A program made the translations under genes and the position numbers. Shown one piece after another: positions 59,063 through 64,000 of a stretch of 64,000 nucleotides of DNA (its first letter is position 1; every line of letters starts with the position of its first letter). The stretch comes from Pseudoalteromonas sp. P1-9. Lineage in GTDB: Bacteria; Pseudomonadota; Gammaproteobacteria; Enterobacterales; Alteromonadaceae. The stretch is taken from the NCBI RefSeq assembly GCF_001399975.1, contig NZ_LKBD01000011.1, positions 1 through 64,000 on the forward strand. The letters run 5' to 3'. Under the pieces are notes generated by a model that saw only the letters and a program-made list of their open reading frames with translations, searched no databases and was not told where the DNA came from.

Positions 59063-60706
59063 TTAATTTTTTCGCTTATTTTTATACAATGCAATTAAAC
59101 CCGCTGTTGAGCTGTCGTGTGTGAGCTGCTCATCTGTCTCTAACTCTTTTTGAATAGCATTTGCTAAGCCTTTGCCCAATTCCACGCCCCATTGGTCGAA
59201 TGAACAAATTTCTAAAATAATGCCCTGACAGAAAATCTTATGTTCATAAAGTGCAATTAAACGGCCTAAATGCTTCGCATCAATGGTATCAAGTAAAATT
59301 GATGTGGTAGGACGATTGCCTTGATGTACTTTATGCTCAACCAGCTCAGCAATACGCGCTTCGCTTAAGCCTTTGCTTGCTAATTCTTTTTCAACTTGTG
59401 CTTTGCTAACGCCTGTCATCATGGCTTCGGTTTGGGCAAAAAAGTTTGCCATTAGAATTTCATGATGATTATTCACTTCACGCACAGGCTTTATTGAACC
59501 AATAAAATCGGCCGGCACAATCGTCGTACCTTGGTGCAAATATTGGTAAAACGCGTGTTGACCATTGATACCTGTCATACCCCAAATAAGTGGCACGCTC
59601 GTATAATCAATCGCTTTGCCATCAAACGTAACTGACTTGCCGTTACTTTCCATCTCTGCCTGTTGCAGGTATGCCGGTAACATATGCATGCTTTGGTCGT
59701 AAGGTAAAATGGCCTGCGCTCGTGCATCCAAAAAGCTGGTATTCCACACGCTTAAAAGCGCCATAAGCACAGGAATATTATTTTCAAAGTGTGTTTCTAC
59801 AAAGTGCTGATCAACTTCAAATGCACCTTCAAGTAATTCAATAAACGCATCAAAACCAAGATACAAAGCGATAGGTAAACCAATTGCTGACCACATCGAA
59901 AAACGTCCACCAACCCAGTCCCACATGGTAAATACGTTATCTGGATTAATACCAAATTCTGACGTTTTTTCTAAATTAGTGCTCACTGCGGCAAAATGCT
60001 TTGCAACCGCATCGTCATTACCGGCAGCCTGTTTCAACCATGCAACAGCTGTTTTCGCATTAGCCATGGTTTCTGATGTGGTAAAGGTTTTACTTGAGAT
60101 AATAAATAGCGTGGTTTCCGCATTCACTTTGCTCAGAACATTTGCTATCTGCATGCCGTCGGCATTTGAAGCATAATGCACTTTAAGCGTTTCATCCGCG
60201 TAGGCAGCAAGTGCCTCTGTCGCCATTTGCGGACCAAGGTTTGAGCCGCCAACACCAATGCTCACCACATCAGTAATGCGCTTGCCTGTGTAACCTAACC
60301 AAGCGCCACTGCGCACTTTTTCGGTAAATTCACTGATTTTATTTAATTCTGCGTTAACGGCATCAACCACATTTTCGCCGTCAACGTACACCGCTTGATT
60401 ATTGCGTTTACGCAAAGCGGTATGCAGCACTGCACGGTTTTCGGTAATATTAATTTTTTCGCCCGAGAACATTTTGTCGCGCCATGATGCCAAATCAACA
60501 TCGTTGGCGAGTGCTAATAACGCATTTTTAACATCTTGAGTGATTAGGTTTTTTGAGTAATCAAAGAAAACGCCCTCAATTTGCGTGGAAAAACGCTCAA
60601 ATCTTTGTGCATCATTAGCAAATAAATCAACTAAGTGCTGTTGCTTTATATCACTTGCAAGGCCTGCCAGTGTTTGCCAACTTGCTAAAGAAGAACGACT
60701 ACTCAT
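59063..60706 (-). CDS. pgi: glucose-6-phosphate isomerase
   Basis: Pgi interconverts glucose 6-phosphate and fructose 6-phosphate. The 547-residue enzyme has VSIGVGGSNLGPQMATEAL, the two PGI signatures FIISSKTFTTSETMANA and GGRFSMWSAIGLPIAL, and the C-terminal FDQWGVELGKGLAN. It lies downstream of a strong promoter that overlaps a LacI-type operator. It is followed by the repeat region and then zwf. Confidence 0.97.
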   Translation of the reverse strand: MSSRSSLASWQTLAGLASDIKQQHLVDLFANDAQRFERFSTQIEGVFFDYSKNLITQDVKNALLALANDVDLASWRDKMFSGEKINITENRAVLHTALRKRNNQAVYVDGENVVDAVNAELNKISEFTEKVRSGAWLGYTGKRITDVVSIGVGGSNLGPQMATEALAAYADETLKVHYASNADGMQIANVLSKVNAETTLFIISSKTFTTSETMANAKTAVAWLKQAAGNDDAVAKHFAAVSTNLEKTSEFGINPDNVFTMWDWVGGRFSMWSAIGLPIALYLGFDAFIELLEGAFEVDQHFVETHFENNIPVLMALLSVWNTSFLDARAQAILPYDQSMHMLPAYLQQAEMESNGKSVTFDGKAIDYTSVPLIWGMTGINGQHAFYQYLHQGTTIVPADFIGSIKPVREVNNHHEILMANFFAQTEAMMTGVSKAQVEKELASKGLSEARIAELVEHKVHQGNRPTTSILLDTIDAKHLGRLIALYEHKIFCQGIILEICSFDQWGVELGKGLANAIQKELETDEQLTHDSSTAGLIALYKNKRKN

Positions 60707-60801
60707 ACTCTACCTAACTCTCTTTACCCTAAGCGTGTGTTTGCAACTTGAAACTCGCTAAACACTTGCTAAAGTTACTACTTATTAAAATGTCTAGGTT
60801 A

Positions 60802-60830
60802 ACAATAAGTAAAAATGACAACGCTGTCAA
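60802..60830 (-). promoter_or_regulatory. pgi promoter with overlapping operator E
   Basis: On the minus strand TTGACA (60830-60825), a 17-bp spacer and TATTGT (60807-60802) form a good sigma-70 promoter about 95 bp before the pgi start. The TTGACA hexamer is part of the palindrome TGACAACGCTGTCA at 60816-60829 (operator E), so a bound repressor would block RNA polymerase. Confidence 0.7.
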
Positions 60831-60848
60831 TTGACAATTTAAACTTTT

Positions 60849-60862
60849 TGACACCGGTATCA
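60849..60862. promoter_or_regulatory. LacI-type operator-like site F upstream of the regulator gene
   Basis: TGACACCGGTATCA lies 19 bp from operator E, about 130 bp before the regulator start. A plus-strand TTGACA (60848-60853) overlaps it, with TAATTG 17 bp further on as a weak -10. Autoregulation is plausible. Confidence 0.6.
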
Positions 60863-60991
60863 CGTCATATTAATTGTATAAATTATGAAACATAGCTACA
60901 GACTTGAAAAAAAAACAGTTAGAATAATAAGTTGTGTGTTATTAACCCCATGCTTTACGCAAAGCTCATCAGCAAAAGATATAATAACAAT

Positions 60992-62020
60992 ATGAAAGTC
61001 ACCATAAATGATGTTGCACGCCTAGCCGGCGTATCAATGAAAACAGTATCTCGTGTTATGAACAACGAGCCTTCTGTTAGAAAAAAAACCTCCGATAAGG
61101 TTATGGCAGCTGTTAAAGAATTAAACTACAAGCCGAACTTAGCGGCGCGTAGTTTAGCAGGCACCAAGTCATTTGCTATCGGCTTCGTTTATAGCAACCC
61201 GAATGCTTATTATGTCATTGATATGCAAAATGGTATTTTATCTCGCTGTAAAGAAGAAGGTTACGAACTACTTATTCACCCGTGCAGCAGTACCGACGAA
61301 AATGTGCTAGAAGAAATTCAAACCATGATCGAGCGCTCGCGTTTATCGGGATTAGTATTAACGCCACCGCTGTCTGAGCGTCAAGATGTTACAGATTTAC
61401 TTGATTCTATTGGCATTAACTATGTGCGCATATTATCGGGCCGCGAACCAAGCGAAAAAGAAAGTAAGCCTAACGCTATATTCGTAAATGACCACGATGC
61501 TGCATATCAAATTACTGAGCATTTAATTTCGCTCGGCCACAAGCACATTGCATTTATTACCGGTGAAGAAGAACACAAATCAACACTTGAGCGCTTAGCG
61601 GGCTACAAAGCCGCACTGTCTGCTCATAATATTACGTTAAACGATGCGCTGATATTTCCGGGTAAGTACTCGTTTGAATCCGGTGTTGAAGGCGCTAAAG
61701 CACTGATGGCGAATAACGAAAAAGTCACCGCTATTTTTGCCTGTAACGATGAAATCGCGGCGGGTGCATTATTCGCATCGCGTTTGATGGATATTAAAAT
61801 TCCTGAGCAACTATCTATTACTGGATTTGAGGATTCACCCTTCTCAAAACAAACATGGCCAAAATTAACAACGGCTCATCAGTCTAACCAAGATATTGCT
61901 ACGCAAGCAGCGAAGCTACTATTTGCAAACAGCCGCCCAACTAAAATTAAAGAAGAAAAAATGGCAATTTGTTTTACGCCTGAATTGGTTGTGAGGGACT
62001 CAACCGGTAATGCGCTGTAA
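60992..62020 (+). CDS. LacI-family transcriptional regulator
   Basis: The product (about 342 residues) begins MKVTINDVARLAGVSMKTVSRVMNN, a LacI-type helix-turn-helix, followed by the hinge YKPNLAARSLAG whose Leu normally wedges into a central CG of the operator. The rest is a periplasmic-binding-protein-like sugar-sensing domain (FVNDHDAAYQITEHLISLGHKHIAFITG, AIFACNDEIAAGAL, LSITGFEDSPFS). I choose the ATG at 60992; an upstream in-frame ATG adds 20 unlikely residues. CG-centred operators E and F lie in its own upstream region. It is divergent from pgi. Confidence 0.93.
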   Translation: MKVTINDVARLAGVSMKTVSRVMNNEPSVRKKTSDKVMAAVKELNYKPNLAARSLAGTKSFAIGFVYSNPNAYYVIDMQNGILSRCKEEGYELLIHPCSSTDENVLEEIQTMIERSRLSGLVLTPPLSERQDVTDLLDSIGINYVRILSGREPSEKESKPNAIFVNDHDAAYQITEHLISLGHKHIAFITGEEEHKSTLERLAGYKAALSAHNITLNDALIFPGKYSFESGVEGAKALMANNEKVTAIFACNDEIAAGALFASRLMDIKIPEQLSITGFEDSPFSKQTWPKLTTAHQSNQDIATQAAKLLFANSRPTKIKEEKMAICFTPELVVRDSTGNAL

Positions 62021-62040
62021 CAATAATTCATTTAGATTAT

Positions 62041-62068
62041 AAAAAAAGCAGCTTTAAGCTGCTTTTTT
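62041..62068. terminator. rho-independent terminator after the LacI-family gene
   Basis: AAAAAAGCAGC pairs with GCTGCTTTTTT around a short AT loop, with a T-tract. Confidence 0.88.
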
Positions 62069-62161
62069 TATACCAGTTCTGTTAAGAATGTAGTCAGAGT
62101 TTGTGCCGGTAAATAAATAATCACAGAGCAAAATTTTTTTTATGCCGTTGTTTTACATTGA

Positions 62162-62191
62162 TAAATTCAAACACTGTTAGCATTCAATTTA
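62162..62191. repeat. 30-bp dispersed repeat, copy 2
   Basis: This copy matches 28780-28809 at 25 of 30 positions, again at the 3' side of a gene and its terminator. The rest of 62069-62246 shows nothing that I can support. Confidence 0.45.
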
Positions 62192-62246
62192 ACCCGCTCA
62201 AAAAACCTGCTATTTAACTGACTTGTATTCGTTCTGTTATCTACCA

Positions 62247-64000
62247 CTAAATAAAGGCAACACCACCAGAAAGATTATTTAACTTAGTAAAGTTAAGGCT
62301 AGTAAGTAGCTCACAACAGGCTTTCGAACGACGACCACTGCGACACACCAACACATAATGTTTGTCTTTTACCAGCTGCCCTGAAGCAAACTCATTTAGC
62401 AAACGGTGACTTGGAATATTCGTCACCATATCGCGTGGGATCTTTAGATAGTCGCTTAGCTCACCTTCTTGATGTTCATAATGCTCGCGAATATCAATGA
62501 TGCCATCCAATTTATTAGCGGCTAATTGTGCTTTAAGCTCTGTACTGTTTATTTCAGTAACGGCGTTAGGCGCGTTTAATGTTAATGCAAGCTCTAACTG
62601 ACTACCTTGGTGAGTAAATAGAACTGCGCGTTCGCACAGTTCAACGTAAAACTCAGGCATTGCTTTATCTGTAGCTAAATCAACATATTGACTGTCTAAA
62701 AATACATCTGCGTAGTCCGATTTATCACTAATAATATGGGTGATCTTCAACCCTTGCTTAGTTGCTAAACGTTTAACCTTGTTTATCTCAGAAAAGATAG
62801 GGTTAATCAGCAAAGTATCAAGTGATTGATTGACAATAAGGTACATTATGTTGCCATCGACCACATATTGATTAATACCGACCGCACACGGTGTTTCTTT
62901 AGTATAACTCGTTAACATACATGCATTTGCAAGCTTATCTTTAAGCGCCATAATGCGCTCACACGCACTGTTAATTTCATCTTCACTTGCCATTGGGCCA
63001 AACGATAGGCGAATTGCGTTCTCACTTTGCCACGGTGCTAGATTCATCGCATCGAGTACAAAGCTACTGGCAGCACCTGAGCTACAAGCAGAGCCTGCAC
63101 TCACTCGAATGCCAGCAGCATCAAATAAATTCATTACTTCGCTGCCTGCAATGTTAGCAACACTAAAGTTAATTGTGGTTGGAACCGATACTGAAAAGTC
63201 GTTATTAAAAACGATTTCATCAAATGTATGCGACAATGCTTTTGCTAACTTATCACGGTAACTCGCCAACACATCTGCCGATTTAAACGGGCTTGCTTCA
63301 CCCTTTTGCATTAATTCAAATAACTTTTTTAAACCTGCTATGCCCGGCAAATTCTCGGTACCAGAACGCGCGCCACTTTCTTGCCCACCACCTGCAATAA
63401 AAGGTGTCAGTGGTGCATCTTCACTTAAATACAAAAAGCCAATACCTTTAGGTGCATACAGCTTGTGGCCAGAAAACGGTGCATAATTGATGCTTGTTTG
63501 GTCAAGATTCAATTTTTGTTTACCTAAGCCTTGTACACAATCCACCATCCAAAACACATTTGGATTGTTATCACGGATCACTTTATCTAATGATGCAATG
63601 TCTTGTGTTGCACCTGTTTCATTGTTTACTATCATGGTACAAATTAGCAGAGCATTTTTGCTGTGCTCTGCGATAAACTGATGATCAAGCAAGCCTTTTT
63701 TATCAACTGGAATTGCTAATATTTCAGCGTTAATTTCAAGTAACTCATTCCAATGCTTTAGCGTATTTGGCACGGCTTTGTGCTCTGTTGCGCCATAAAG
63801 CAATACTGGCTTTTCGATAGTGTGATTTTTTGCAGCGACCAATGCAGATACAACCGACGTTTGGATCCCCTCTGTTGCACCCGAGGTAAATAGCAACCTT
63901 CCCTTTTCAGTGCCAATTAATTGTTTGCCTAATTGGCGTGTGTCTTCCATTAAACGCTTGGCTTTTAACCCAGTAATGTGTGATGACGACGGGTTACCAA
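62247..64000 (-). CDS. cysteine desulfurase (NifS/IscS-like) fused to a C-terminal rhodanese domain, 5' end cut by window
   Basis: The frame is open to the window edge, and the first visible residues GNPSSSHITGLKAKRLMED match the N-terminus of IscS/NifS enzymes, so the true start lies beyond 64000. PLP-site features are FTSGATEGIQTSV, ATEHKAVPN and FSGHKLYAPKGIGFLY (Lys), and the catalytic cysteine lies in SAGSACSSGAASSF. After a linker domain of about 130 residues without clear identity, a rhodanese-like domain follows with IDIREHYEHQEGELSDYLKIP and active-site CRSGRRSKACC. It should move sulfur from cysteine to its own rhodanese Cys. Confidence 0.88.
   Translation of the reverse strand, partial: GNPSSSHITGLKAKRLMEDTRQLGKQLIGTEKGRLLFTSGATEGIQTSVVSALVAAKNHTIEKPVLLYGATEHKAVPNTLKHWNELLEINAEILAIPVDKKGLLDHQFIAEHSKNALLICTMIVNNETGATQDIASLDKVIRDNNPNVFWMVDCVQGLGKQKLNLDQTSINYAPFSGHKLYAPKGIGFLYLSEDAPLTPFIAGGGQESGARSGTENLPGIAGLKKLFELMQKGEASPFKSADVLASYRDKLAKALSHTFDEIVFNNDFSVSVPTTINFSVANIAGSEVMNLFDAAGIRVSAGSACSSGAASSFVLDAMNLAPWQSENAIRLSFGPMASEDEINSACERIMALKDKLANACMLTSYTKETPCAVGINQYVVDGNIMYLIVNQSLDTLLINPIFSEINKVKRLATKQGLKITHIISDKSDYADVFLDSQYVDLATDKAMPEFYVELCERAVLFTHQGSQLELALTLNAPNAVTEINSTELKAQLAANKLDGIIDIREHYEHQEGELSDYLKIPRDMVTNIPSHRLLNEFASGQLVKDKHYVLVCRSGRRSKACCELLTSLNFTKLNNLSGGVAFI

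Noticed and set aside
1..64000. CRISPR arrays, prophage or complete insertion sequences
   Set aside because: No regularly spaced direct repeats, no phage structural or integrase genes and no transposase could be found by reading both strands; only small palindromic and MITE-like repeats are present.

Overview
The window is an ordinary, gene-dense chromosomal segment from a marine-type gammaproteobacterium, most likely Alteromonadales and probably Pseudoalteromonas or a close relative. Reasons: gammaproteobacterial housekeeping genes and neighbourhoods (yfbV next to ackA-pta, yffB next to dapE), two large TonB-dependent receptors, a SapC/flavin-halogenase/receptor cluster typical of polymer-degrading marine bacteria, and roughly 40% GC by eye. 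No phage, complete insertion sequence, CRISPR array or rRNA is visible. The left edge is a complete tRNA-Tyr. The right edge cuts a cysteine desulfurase.

Layout. 1-4,000: tRNA-Tyr, a YgjP-like metalloprotease, a receiver-TPR response regulator, a pentapeptide-repeat/K+-channel protein and a probable 48-residue membrane micro-protein. 4,000-12,700: a recC-recB-recD operon with overlapping genes. 12,800-15,200: xthA, a membrane protein and rlmA. 15,270-22,300: yfbV, ackA-pta, then a tightly overlapping five-gene run (ACT-domain protein, EIIA-Glc-like protein without its histidines, yffB, dapE, M15 peptidase). 22,300-28,740: alaA-like aminotransferase, orphan HPt, TapT-like, dcd, mrp, metG. 28,900-34,900: a TonB-dependent receptor followed by a 7TM hybrid histidine kinase, acyP, and an alpha/beta hydrolase. 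34,900-43,020: rlmI, a Gly/Cys-tailed membrane protein, a MITE-like repeat, a PilZ protein, hrpA, an isoaspartyl peptidase, a TraR/DksA-like protein and a YdcH-like protein.

43,080-51,100 is the main accessory locus: sapC, two flavin-dependent halogenase-like genes, a DUF6445-like protein with dioxygenase-like residues, and a Caulobacter-type TonB-dependent receptor. It carries CG-centred palindromes of the form TGACANCGNTGTCA. Matching palindromes lie between pgi and a LacI-family regulator at 60,992-62,020. One overlaps a good pgi promoter and another a possible regulator promoter. This suggests one sugar-responsive LacI regulon covering outer-membrane import, halogenase-like enzymes and entry into central metabolism (pgi; zwf-pgl lie next door). 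A tandem pair of these operators at 51,034-51,087 has no adjacent gene and looks like a duplicated or orphaned receptor promoter.

51,600-54,020 holds a CadC-like winged-helix/TPR regulator broken by two apparent frameshifts. 54,200-56,290 is a DsbD-like/TlpA/thioredoxin-fold redox operon. 56,340-60,710 is pgl, zwf and pgi, with three tandem palindromic hairpin units between zwf and pgi whose stems show compensatory changes. The window ends with a cysteine desulfurase fused to a rhodanese domain.
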